64,000 bases of DNA from Streptomyces xylophagus. Lineage in GTDB: Bacteria > Actinomycetota > Actinomycetes > Streptomycetales > Streptomycetaceae. The stretch is from the NCBI RefSeq assembly GCF_000716435.1, contig NZ_JNWO01000007.1:992001-1056000 (forward strand), in the 5' to 3' direction. The number at the start of each line of letters is the position of its first letter. Position 1 is the stretch's first letter. Shown here piece by piece: positions 8,974 through 16,511 of this stretch. The position numbers were made by a program, and so were the translations under genes. The notes under the pieces are model-generated. The model saw only the letters and a list, made by a program, of their open reading frames with translations, ran no database searches and was not told the DNA's origin.

Positions 8974-9944
8974 TTGGCCGCCTCCCGCTCCGCGCGCCAC
9001 CACTCCACCAGGTCCTTGAGGCCCGTCCGCAGATCGATCCGTGCCGTGAAGCCGAGCCGCTCGGCGGCCTGCGAGGTGTCGGCCAGCCGCCGGGACACCC
9101 CGTTCACCGCGCGGGCGGGCCCGTGCTCCGGCTCCAGGCCCGACGCGCCCATCGCCTCCAGCAGGCCGTCGGCGAGGTCGCGCAGCGAAGTCTCCGCACC
9201 GCAGGCGATGTTGAAGACCTCGTCGGTGAGATCCGACTCGGCGGCCAGCAGGTTGGCCCTGGCGATGTCGCGGACGTCGACGAAGTCCATGGTCTGCGTG
9301 CCGTCGCCGAGGATCAGCGGCGGCTCGCCCGCCTCGATGCGCTCCATCCAGCGGATGAGCACCTCGGTGTACAGGCCGTGGATGTCCATGCGGGGGCCGT
9401 AGACGTTGAAGTAGCGCAGCGCCACGTAGTCCAGTCCGTACATGGCGTGGAAGCTGCGCAGCATGCCCTCGTTGAAGGCCTTGGCCGCGCCGTAGAACGT
9501 GTCGTTGTTGTACGCGTGGTGGCGTTCGGTCGTCGGGAAGGTCTCGGCCATGCCGTAGACGGAGGCCGAGGAGGAGGCGATGACCTTGCCGACTCCGGCC
9601 TCGACGGCCGCCTCCAGGACGTTGAAGGTGCCGTCGACCAACACCTCGTTGGCGAGCCGGGGTTCCTCCGCGCACTGGGTGATGCGGATCGCGGCGAGGT
9701 GGAAGACGAGGTCGGCGCCCTCGGTGGCCTTCCGTACGGTGTCGGCGTCCCGGATGTCGCCCTCGACGACCTCGACCACGCCGCTGGGCAGGGCCTGGGC
9801 GAGGTTGGCCCGCCGCCCGCGCACGAAGTTGTCGAGTACGACGATCTCGCGGGCGCCGCCCTCGGCCAGGAGGTCGACGAGGTTGGAGCCGATGGTGCCC
9901 GCTCCTCCGGTGACCAGGATCTTCTTGCCGCGTACGCTGCTCAA
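8970..9944 (-). CDS. NAD-dependent sugar epimerase/dehydratase (extended SDR), 324 aa
   Basis: The glycine-rich NAD motif VTGGAGTIGS is at about 11-20. The catalytic triad is Ser near 124-126 (ASSSASVYG), Tyr151 and Lys155 (YGAAK). ALRYFNVYGPR marks the sugar-binding region. The start is read as TTG at 9944, with GAGAGG about 8 bases upstream; no in-frame ATG lies before the nucleotide-binding motif. Length fits UDP-glucose 4-epimerase and dTDP-glucose dehydratase relatives. In this operon it would supply or epimerise the NDP-sugar used by the Gfo/Idh enzyme and aminotransferases. Confidence 0.87.
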   Translation of the reverse strand: MSSVRGKKILVTGGAGTIGSNLVDLLAEGGAREIVVLDNFVRGRRANLAQALPSGVVEVVEGDIRDADTVRKATEGADLVFHLAAIRITQCAEEPRLANEVLVDGTFNVLEAAVEAGVGKVIASSSASVYGMAETFPTTERHHAYNNDTFYGAAKAFNEGMLRSFHAMYGLDYVALRYFNVYGPRMDIHGLYTEVLIRWMERIEAGEPPLILGDGTQTMDFVDVRDIARANLLAAESDLTDEVFNIACGAETSLRDLADGLLEAMGASGLEPEHGPARAVNGVSRRLADTSQAAERLGFTARIDLRTGLKDLVEWWRAEREAAK

Positions 9945-9972
9945 CTGCTGTGCCCTCTCGATGGTTTGGTGG

Positions 9973-11028
9973 TCAACGCCCGGCGCGCAGGCCGACGACC
10001 GCGCCCTTGAACGCGAGACTTCGCGACGCCGCTTCCAGAATGTCCAGCACCCGCAGACCCGCCCGGCCGTCGGTCAGCGGCGGACGGCCCTCGCCGATCG
10101 CGTCGGCGAACTCGTCGACCATGCCGCGCAGCGCCTCCTTCTCGCCGAGGGCGGGGGCGACCATGTCTCCGGAGCGGTAGGAGACGAGCATGTCCCGGCG
10201 TTCGTCCGCGCCGATCTCCTGGGGCGCGGCCAGATCCACTCCGCGGTCGTAGACCGCCACGCGCTGGAGGGGGTTGAGGTCGTCCCACACCAGGGTGCGT
10301 TTGGCGCCGCCCACCATGGTGGTGCGGACCTTGGTCGGGGAGAGCCAGTTGACGTGCACGTGGGCGATGGCCCCCGTGTTGAGCTGGAGCGTCAGATAGG
10401 CCACGCAGGCCTGTCCCGCACCGATGGGGTCGGCGCCGTGGGCGGCGACGGCGACCGGTTCGACGTTGTCGGGGAGGATGAAGTCGAGGATCGACAGGTC
10501 GTGCGGGGCGAGGTCCCACATCACGTCGATGTCCTTCTGGACGAGCCCGAGGTTGATGCGGACCGAGTCGACGAAGTGGATCTCGCCGAGTTCGCCGGAG
10601 CGGACCAGCTCCCGGATGCGGCCCACCGCCGGGGTGTAGCAGTAGGTGTGGTCGCACATCAGGGTGAGCCCGCGCTCCTCCGCCTCGGTGACCAGCCGCA
10701 TCCCGTCGGCGTAGGTCGCCGCGAGGGGCTTCTCCACGAGGACGTGCTTTCCGGCGCGCAGGGCGGCCAGGGCGATGTCGAGGTGGGTGCCGGCGGGCGT
10801 GGCCACGGCGACGGCGGCGACGGTCGGGTCGGCGAGGACGGCCGCGTAGTCGGCGGTGGCCTGGACCGTCGAGTAGCCGCCGAGGACCCGCTGGGCGCGG
10901 TCCACGTCGAGGTCGCACAGCCAGCGCAGCCGGAACCGCTCACTGGCCTGGAAGTTGCGCACGAGGTTGGGCCCCCAGTAGCCGGCCCCGACGACCGCGA
11001 CCCCCAACGGCTCCCTGGTCTGCGTCAC
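9973..11028 (-). CDS. Gfo/Idh/MocA family NAD(P)-dependent sugar oxidoreductase, 351 aa
   Basis: The Rossmann motif GVAVVGAGYWGPN opens the protein. HVLVEKPLA carries the family EKP motif with its Lys, and DLAPHDLSI holds the active-site His. I chose GTG at 11028 because a strong AGGGGAGAAG site is correctly spaced before it. The alternative ATG at 11052 would overlap the stop of the upstream transferase by one base (TGATG). Beside DegT and NeuD-like genes this matches the WlbA-WlbC logic, where an NDP-sugar is oxidised at C3 and then aminated. The substrate itself is inferred. Confidence 0.88.
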   Translation of the reverse strand: MTQTREPLGVAVVGAGYWGPNLVRNFQASERFRLRWLCDLDVDRAQRVLGGYSTVQATADYAAVLADPTVAAVAVATPAGTHLDIALAALRAGKHVLVEKPLAATYADGMRLVTEAEERGLTLMCDHTYCYTPAVGRIRELVRSGELGEIHFVDSVRINLGLVQKDIDVMWDLAPHDLSILDFILPDNVEPVAVAAHGADPIGAGQACVAYLTLQLNTGAIAHVHVNWLSPTKVRTTMVGGAKRTLVWDDLNPLQRVAVYDRGVDLAAPQEIGADERRDMLVSYRSGDMVAPALGEKEALRGMVDEFADAIGEGRPPLTDGRAGLRVLDILEAASRSLAFKGAVVGLRAGR

Positions 11029-11051
11029 TTGGTTCTTCTCCCCTTGGTCCA

Positions 11052-12491
11052 TCAGTAGGCCCCCGTTCCGCGCACCACCGCGGAGCCGGTGCGCAGCAGA
11101 ATCTCCAGGTCGAGTCCCATCGACCAGTTGTCCACGTAGCCGAGGTCGAGCCGGACCGCCTCGTCCCAGGGCAGGTCGGAGCGGCCGCTGACCTGCCACA
11201 GCCCGGTCAGGCCGGGCTTCACGAGCAGCCGGCGCTTGACCTCCGGGGTGTACTCCTCCACCTCCTCGGGCAGCGGGGGGCGGGGGCCGACGAGCGACAT
11301 GTGGCCGCCGATCACGTTGATCAGCTGCGGCAGTTCGTCGAGCGAGGTGCGGCGCAGGAACGAGCCGACGCGGGTGATGCGCGGGTCCTGCTTCACCTTG
11401 AACAGCAGGCCGTCGCTGTTCTCGTTGAGGTGCTCCAGCTCCGCCCGCAGGTCCTCCGAGTCCGTCCGCATCGTGCGGAACTTCAGCATCGTGAAGTAGT
11501 CGCCGTAGCGGCCCGCCCGTTGCTGCCGGAACAGGGCGGGACCGGAGCTGTCCAGCCGGACGATCAGGCAGATCAGCATCATGGGCAGGGCGAGGAGCGC
11601 GAGGAGCAGTGCCGCGAGCGTCCGGTCCAGGGCTTCCTTGGGGAGCCGGGAGGTCCGGGAGAGGTTCGGCGCCTGCACCCGCACCAGCGGTACCCCGTTG
11701 GTGGGCCGTACCTCCAGGCGGGAGGCGGAGACGTCGGTCAGTACGGGGGCCAGCAGGAAGTCGACGCCCTGCACGGCGGCCGTCCAGGACATCCGGCGCA
11801 GGACGGCGGCGTCGAACTCGGGGGCGGGCAGCGCCACCACGGTGCCGATGCCCAGGGCCTGGATGACGTCGTTCATGTTGCCGACGCCGCCGAGGACGGG
11901 GAGGCCCAGCTTGCGTATCTCGGCGGCGTTCTCCGGATCGCTCAGGCACACCCCGGCGGCGTGCAGTTCCTGGGCTCCGCCGCGCCGCAGCACGGCGACC
12001 AGGTCAGCGACACCGCGGGCCGGTCCGACGATGAGCGTCGCGCTGCCGCCCCGGCCCCGCGCCCATCGTCTGTGCAGTCTGCGGCGCAGCGCGTAGCGGA
12101 CGGGAAGGGCGATCGCGACGGCCGGTATCGCAGCCATGACCATGTCATGAAGGAGGCCCGAATCGTGGGTGAACAACCAGTACGCGGCCACGGCCAGCGC
12201 GGGCAGTGCGACGGCTCCGCGAAGCACCCGTCGGTACTCCTCGGTGCCCAGGCCCAGGGCGCTGCGGTCGTAGGTGCGGTGGGCGAGCATGGCCGCGATC
12301 CACGTCGGGGGCAGCACCAGGGCCACCGTCCAGCGGCCGTAGGCCGCGTGGATCACGAAGGCGGCGGCGACAGCGGCGAAGCTGTCCGCGACCAGCAGGA
12401 CTATCCGGTACTTGTGTTCCCACCGTCTTCGCCGAGCTTCCGGAGTTCTGCGTTCCACAACCAGCAGCTCATGCGTGACCTCAATGGTCAT
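11052..12491 (-). CDS. Polyprenyl-phosphate sugar-1-phosphate transferase (WbaP/ExoY type), 479 aa
   Basis: The first half has four predicted membrane helices and a CoA-binding-like middle. A fifth helix (about 275-300, LALLLALLALPMM) precedes the catalytic domain. That domain shows the usual motifs: FRQQRAGRYGDYFTMLKFRTM, RTSLDELPQLINVI, MSLVGPRPPLP and KPGLTGLWQVSGRS. It initiates repeat-unit assembly by moving a sugar-1-phosphate onto undecaprenyl phosphate. The ATG at 12491 is preferred over the upstream ATG at 12506 because GGTGGGGGG lies before it and nothing lies before the other. It is the first gene of the minus-strand operon, facing the divergent promoter region. Confidence 0.93.
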   Translation of the reverse strand: MTIEVTHELLVVERRTPEARRRRWEHKYRIVLLVADSFAAVAAAFVIHAAYGRWTVALVLPPTWIAAMLAHRTYDRSALGLGTEEYRRVLRGAVALPALAVAAYWLFTHDSGLLHDMVMAAIPAVAIALPVRYALRRRLHRRWARGRGGSATLIVGPARGVADLVAVLRRGGAQELHAAGVCLSDPENAAEIRKLGLPVLGGVGNMNDVIQALGIGTVVALPAPEFDAAVLRRMSWTAAVQGVDFLLAPVLTDVSASRLEVRPTNGVPLVRVQAPNLSRTSRLPKEALDRTLAALLLALLALPMMLICLIVRLDSSGPALFRQQRAGRYGDYFTMLKFRTMRTDSEDLRAELEHLNENSDGLLFKVKQDPRITRVGSFLRRTSLDELPQLINVIGGHMSLVGPRPPLPEEVEEYTPEVKRRLLVKPGLTGLWQVSGRSDLPWDEAVRLDLGYVDNWSMGLDLEILLRTGSAVVRGTGAY

Positions 12492-12775
12492 GGCCCCCCA
12501 CCACATGCGCGGTTACCGATGTGCTCTCCCACACAACGGCACAGAAGAAAAACGAGGGAGCTTCAGCGGTTCCCCAACCACCTCATGCGCCCTGCATGTT
12601 GGTCACTGCCTGTTTCGCACCTGTTGCACGACCTCGTATCCTGACCTTCGGTCAGGATTGAGTTCCCCACCCAAACCGGTGCGGCGGCCCTCAATCTAGA
12701 CCACCGACCGCAGTCACGGGAACACTTGGACGAAACACACATCGCAATAGAGACACCGACGGCATACTGCACCAG
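12492..12775. promoter_or_regulatory. Divergent intergenic region (284 bp) with inverted repeat and dre-like half site
   Basis: No gene is visible here. It must hold promoters for the polysaccharide operon (minus) and the GT2 gene (plus). Two features stand out. A perfect 9-bp inverted repeat with a 3-nt loop lies at 12638-12658 (ATCCTGACC / GGTCAGGAT). A TCTAGACCA stretch at 12695-12703 matches one side of the DasR consensus TGGTCTAGACCA, while the other side (CAA) does not. Clear -10/-35 pairs could not be assigned. Confidence 0.5.
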
Positions 12776-13624
12776 GTGACGAGCATTGTGATACCGGCCC
12801 ACAACGAGGCGCGAGTCATCGGCCGGCTCCTGGATTCACTGTTGGCCGATTCTCGCGGGGACGAACCCGACATCGTGGTGGTGTGCAACGGCTGTACGGA
12901 CGACACCGCGCGGATCGCGGCCGAACGCGGCCCGCGGGTCCGGGTGGTGGAGATCCCCACCCCCTCCAAGCACACCGCTCTGCGGACGGGCGACGACCAC
13001 GCACGCGGCTTCCCGCGCCTGTACGTGGACGCCGACGTGGTGATCGCGGGCGCCGACGTACGGGCCCTGACCGGACCCCTGGACGACGACACGTCGGGCA
13101 TCCTCGCCACCGCCCCCGAGCGGCGCATCCCGCTGGCCGACTGCGTTTGGCGGGTTCGCGCCTACTACCAGGTGTGGCAGCGCCTGCCCGCCGTACGCGA
13201 GGGGCTGTTCGGCCGGGGCGTGATCGCGGTCTCCAAGGCCGGGCACGCGCGGATCGCCGCCCTGCCCCCGCTGATGGCGGACGACCTGGCCGCATCCCTG
13301 GCGTTCGCCCCCGAGGAGCGGCTCGTGGTCGGTGCGGCCAGTGTCGTGGTCCACCCGCCGCGCACCTGGCCGGATCTGATCCGACGGCGGATCCGGGCTA
13401 CGGTGTCCACCGCCCAGGTCGAGGAACAGCAGGAGCCGGCACAGGCCTCGGCACGCACGAGCAAGGCGGACCTGATCGCCCTGCTCCGCCGGGAGCCGAG
13501 GCTGATCATGGGGGTCGTAGTCTTCGTCGCGGCCGCAGTGGTCGCGCGGCGAAGGGCCGAAAAAGCAATCCGGGCACAGGACTTCGGCACCTGGCTACGG
13601 GACGAGAGCAGTCGGCAGAACTGA
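12776..13624 (+). CDS. GT2 family glycosyltransferase-like protein with C-terminal membrane segment, 282 aa
   Basis: It begins TSIVIPAHNEARVIGRLLDSL and has VVVCNGCTDDTA, the nucleotide-sugar binding part of GT2 enzymes. LYVDADVVI at about 81-89 gives the metal-binding DxD. A hydrophobic stretch near 243-260 (IMGVVVFVAAAVV) followed by RRR suggests a C-terminal anchor. The GTG at 12776 has no clear ribosome site. The MFS transporter gene follows after 26 bp. The catalytic base motif is less obvious than in the GT2 at 1243-2289, so donor and acceptor are unknown. Confidence 0.78.
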   Translation: MTSIVIPAHNEARVIGRLLDSLLADSRGDEPDIVVVCNGCTDDTARIAAERGPRVRVVEIPTPSKHTALRTGDDHARGFPRLYVDADVVIAGADVRALTGPLDDDTSGILATAPERRIPLADCVWRVRAYYQVWQRLPAVREGLFGRGVIAVSKAGHARIAALPPLMADDLAASLAFAPEERLVVGAASVVVHPPRTWPDLIRRRIRATVSTAQVEEQQEPAQASARTSKADLIALLRREPRLIMGVVVFVAAAVVARRRAEKAIRAQDFGTWLRDESSRQN

Positions 13625-13650
13625 CCGCACCGCACCTGGAGTCCTCGCAC

Positions 13651-15024
13651 ATGTACCTCACCGACCGCTCCACACCGCCGAGGGCGGACAGCGGACAGCG
13701 CCGAAGACGCGGCCTGGGATCCCGGGCCGCCCCGGTCGTGTTCGTCCTGGGCACGGTCAGCCTCATCACCGACATCTCCTCGGAGATGGTCACCGCCGTC
13801 CTGCCGCTCTACCTCGTCACCACCCTCGGCTTCAGCCCGCTGGGCTTCGGCGCCCTCGACGGCGTATACAACGGCGTCAGCGCGCTGGTCCAGCTCATCG
13901 GCGGCCACCTCGCCGACCGGGTGCGCAACCACAAGCTGATAGCCGGCCTCGGCTACGGCCTGTCCGCGCTGTGCAAACCGCTGCTCCTGTTCGCCGGCAG
14001 CATCGGCACCCTCGGCACGGTCCTCGCCCTGGAACGCACCGGCAAGGGCCTGCGCACCGCCCCGCGCGACGCGATGATCTCCCTGTCCACCCCGCCCGAG
14101 AACCAGGGCCGGGCCTTCGGCGTACACCGCGCGATGGACACCACCGGCGCGATGCTCGGCCCCCTGGCGGCCTTCTTCATCCTCCGCGCGGCCACCGACG
14201 GCTACGACGCCGTCTTCGGCGTGAGCGCGTGCGTCGCCGCGCTCGGCGTGCTCGTCCTGGTGCTGTTCGTCCCCGGCAAGCAGCGGGGCGCACAGGCCGA
14301 GACACCCAGTGCGGTCGCAGCCGAGACGGACACCGACCGGCCTCTCGACGCACGCACCGTGCCGGCGCCACGCGACGAACAGCAGAACGCGCAACCGGCT
14401 GAGCCGAGTACAGCAACCGGCAAGCGCCCCGTCGACCTCCGCGAAGCGTTCGCCCTGCTACGGCTGCCACGCCTGCGGGCGCTCGCGGGCTGTGCCGCGC
14501 TGCTCGGCCTGACCACCGTCAGCGACGCCTTCGTCTACCTGCTCCTGCAACGGCGCGCCGGGATCGGCGAACAGTGGTTCACGCTGCTGCCGTTGGGCAC
14601 CGCCGTGGTGTTCCTGCTCCTGGCGATGCCCGTCGGCGCGCTGGCCGACCGGATCGGCCGACGCACGGTGTTCCTGGCCGGGCACGCGATCCTGCTCACC
14701 GCCTACACCCTCCTCCTCTGGGCCCCGGCCACACCGGTGCTCCCCCCGCTCGTGCTCGCCCTGCACGGCATGTTCTACGCGGCCACCGACGGCGTGCTCC
14801 CGGCCGCGCTCGCCGACATCGTGCCCGAGCAACTGCGCGCCAGCGGCCTCGCCATCGTCGGCACCGCCCAGGCACTGGCCCGGTTCTGCTGCTCGCTGGC
14901 CTTCGGCGCCGCCTGGACCGTGTGGGGGGACGGCCCCGCGCTCGCCGGCGCGGCGGTCGGCCTGCTGGCCTGCGCGTCCGTCGCGGGCATGGTGCTGCGA
15001 CCGACCGCCGGAACCCGATCATGA
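13651..15024 (+). CDS. MFS transporter, 457 aa
   Basis: The sequence has 12 likely membrane helices in two halves split by a hydrophilic loop (about residues 212-255, rich in Gln, Thr and Ala). The first cytoplasmic loop carries GGHLADRVRNHK, and the second half has GALADRIGRRTV; both are the MFS loop motif. LERTGKGLRTAPRDAMIS is typical of a subgroup annotated as putative drug or metabolite exporters. It follows the GT2 gene and overlaps the next gene by 4 bp (ATGA). A role in exporting a cell-surface precursor is possible, but substrate is not predictable. Confidence 0.85.
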   Translation: MYLTDRSTPPRADSGQRRRRGLGSRAAPVVFVLGTVSLITDISSEMVTAVLPLYLVTTLGFSPLGFGALDGVYNGVSALVQLIGGHLADRVRNHKLIAGLGYGLSALCKPLLLFAGSIGTLGTVLALERTGKGLRTAPRDAMISLSTPPENQGRAFGVHRAMDTTGAMLGPLAAFFILRAATDGYDAVFGVSACVAALGVLVLVLFVPGKQRGAQAETPSAVAAETDTDRPLDARTVPAPRDEQQNAQPAEPSTATGKRPVDLREAFALLRLPRLRALAGCAALLGLTTVSDAFVYLLLQRRAGIGEQWFTLLPLGTAVVFLLLAMPVGALADRIGRRTVFLAGHAILLTAYTLLLWAPATPVLPPLVLALHGMFYAATDGVLPAALADIVPEQLRASGLAIVGTAQALARFCCSLAFGAAWTVWGDGPALAGAAVGLLACASVAGMVLRPTAGTRS

Positions 15025-16070
15025 CCACCACAGCCTCAGGGAACCAGATGCCACCGCTCCGCCGCCGCCTGATCGTCCTCGTCACGGCGGTCCTGCTCCT
15101 CACCGGCCTCGGCACGGGCGTGGTCCTGCACGCGGCCGCCCGCGCGGACCGGGCGAACAAGCCGCGCTCCGGCGACCCGGCCGTCAGCACGGGCACGTTG
15201 ACGCTCGACCAGAAACGCCGCCTGACCTTCGTCAACGCGGCAGCCGGCCCCCACCGCACCGCGGTCGCCTCGGTCCCGTCCGCCGACCCCGGGGGCGGAC
15301 GGACCGCCTCGAACCTGAAGTGCGTACGGTTCTACGCGGCGGCCGGCACCGGCATCTGCCTCCAGTCCACCCCCGGCGTCCTCCGGCAGAGCAACCGCGC
15401 CCTGCTCCTGGACGCGAACCTCCGTACCCTGCGCAGCTTCCCGCTCGCGGGCACCCCCAGCCGGGCCCGGGTCTCACCGAGCGGCCGGTTCGTCGCCTGG
15501 ACCGTCTTCGTCTCCGGCGAGTCCTACTCGTCCGCGTTCTTCTCCACCCGGACCTCGGTCCTGGACACCCGCACGATGAAGCTGACGCCCAGTCTGGAGA
15601 CGTTCTCCATCACCCTGGACGGCAAGCCGTACCACGCCTCGGACATCAACTTCTGGGGCGTCACCTTCGCCTCCGACGACGACACGTTCTACGCCACACT
15701 CAACACCGCCAACAAGACGTACCTGGTCCGGGGTTCCCTCTCCCGCAAGTCGGTCACCACGCTGATCCAGAACGTCGAATGCCCCTCACTCTCCCCCGAC
15801 GGAACGAGGGTCGCCTTCAAGAAGCGGGTCCTGTCCCGCACGGACCTGTGGCACGAGTACGTCCTCGACCTCGGCACCCTGCGCGAGACGCCCCTCGCCG
15901 AACGCCACAGCGTCGACGACCAGGCCACCTGGCTCGACAACGACACCGTCGCCTACGCGCTCCCCACCAACGGCAAGGTCGGCACCACCGACCTGTGGAG
16001 CGTCCCGGCGAACGGCACGGGCAGGCCACGCCTGCTGATCGCGGACGCCTCTTCCCCGGCGCCGCTGTAG
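15021..16070 (+). CDS. Membrane-anchored TolB-like beta-propeller protein, 349 aa
   Basis: A basic N-terminus (PPLRRRLIVLVTAVLLLTGLG) forms a signal anchor at about 13-35. The rest contains WD40/TolB-like repeats, for example SRARVSPSGRFVAWTVF, CPSLSPDGTRVAFKKR and QATWLDNDTVAYALP, in which the SPDG...VAF pattern recurs. It should face outside the membrane and bind a ligand or protein. The start overlaps the stop of the MFS gene (ATGA), so the two are translationally coupled and may act as a unit. No catalytic residues could be identified. Confidence 0.78.
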   Translation: MTTTASGNQMPPLRRRLIVLVTAVLLLTGLGTGVVLHAAARADRANKPRSGDPAVSTGTLTLDQKRRLTFVNAAAGPHRTAVASVPSADPGGGRTASNLKCVRFYAAAGTGICLQSTPGVLRQSNRALLLDANLRTLRSFPLAGTPSRARVSPSGRFVAWTVFVSGESYSSAFFSTRTSVLDTRTMKLTPSLETFSITLDGKPYHASDINFWGVTFASDDDTFYATLNTANKTYLVRGSLSRKSVTTLIQNVECPSLSPDGTRVAFKKRVLSRTDLWHEYVLDLGTLRETPLAERHSVDDQATWLDNDTVAYALPTNGKVGTTDLWSVPANGTGRPRLLIADASSPAPL

Positions 16071-16131
16071 GAGGATCACCTACGCCGCGCCGGGCACCGA
16101 CGCCGGCCGGCGACCGACCACATCGGAGGCG

Positions 16132-16383
16132 ATGGCCCTGATCACCCTGGATCTGCACCCGTTCTTCCGCAGCGACCGCGACATCGACACGGCCTTGCGG
16201 CAGACCCTGTTCAAGGCCGCCGCGACCGGGGTCGACATCGTCCAGATCATCCCGGGCAAGGGAACGGGCCAGCTCAAGAAGCGCGTGCTGGCCGTGCTGG
16301 CGCAGAAGCACCTCAAGAAGCTCTACGCCCGCGTGGAGGCCGATCCGACCAACGCCGGCCGGATCCTGGTCCACCTGCGCTGA
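16132..16383 (+). CDS. Small Smr (MutS2 C-terminal-like) domain protein, 83 aa
   Basis: An ATG with GGAGGC upstream opens an 83-residue protein that is essentially one Smr domain. LDLHPFF near the N-terminus gives the conserved LDLH, and IIPGKGTGQLKKRV at about 40-53 gives the GKGxG loop. Stand-alone Smr domains are nicking endonuclease-like or RNA-binding proteins. There is no partner nuclease next to it. It lies between the propeller gene and the chitinase and looks unrelated to either. Confidence 0.82.
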   Translation: MALITLDLHPFFRSDRDIDTALRQTLFKAAATGVDIVQIIPGKGTGQLKKRVLAVLAQKHLKKLYARVEADPTNAGRILVHLR

Positions 16384-16393
16384 CTCCGTAAAC

Positions 16394-16409
16394 AGTTGGT
16401 CTAGTCCTC
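16394..16409. promoter_or_regulatory. DasR dre-like operator before the chitinase
   Basis: AGTTGGTCTAGTCCTC contains TGGTCTAGTCC. This closely follows the DasR consensus TGGTCTAGACCA and the 12-bp chitinase promoter repeat TGGTCYAGNCCT known from Streptomyces. It lies about 100 bp before the GH18 start and directly abuts a TTGACG -35 candidate at 16410-16415. DasR is the GlcNAc-responsive GntR repressor, so control by chitin breakdown products is likely (family knowledge plus context). Confidence 0.72.
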
Positions 16410-16447
16410 TTGACGGTGCCCTCCGTCAGCGGTTTGGTATGTACCAA
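16410..16447 (+). promoter_or_regulatory. Chitinase promoter with internal palindrome
   Basis: A -35 candidate TTGACG (16410-16415) is followed at 19 bp by TGGTAT (16435-16440) as a weak -10. The -10 lies inside a perfect palindrome, TTGGTA-TG-TACCAA (16434-16447). The palindrome is not the dre sequence and may bind a second regulator. Promoter assignment is tentative; the palindrome itself is exact. Confidence 0.5.
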
Positions 16448-16511
16448 TATCCCGCACGGCTCACCCCCACCACTCCGCGCCCCATTGGGCATCCCCGAGA
16501 GGGGTACTGTC

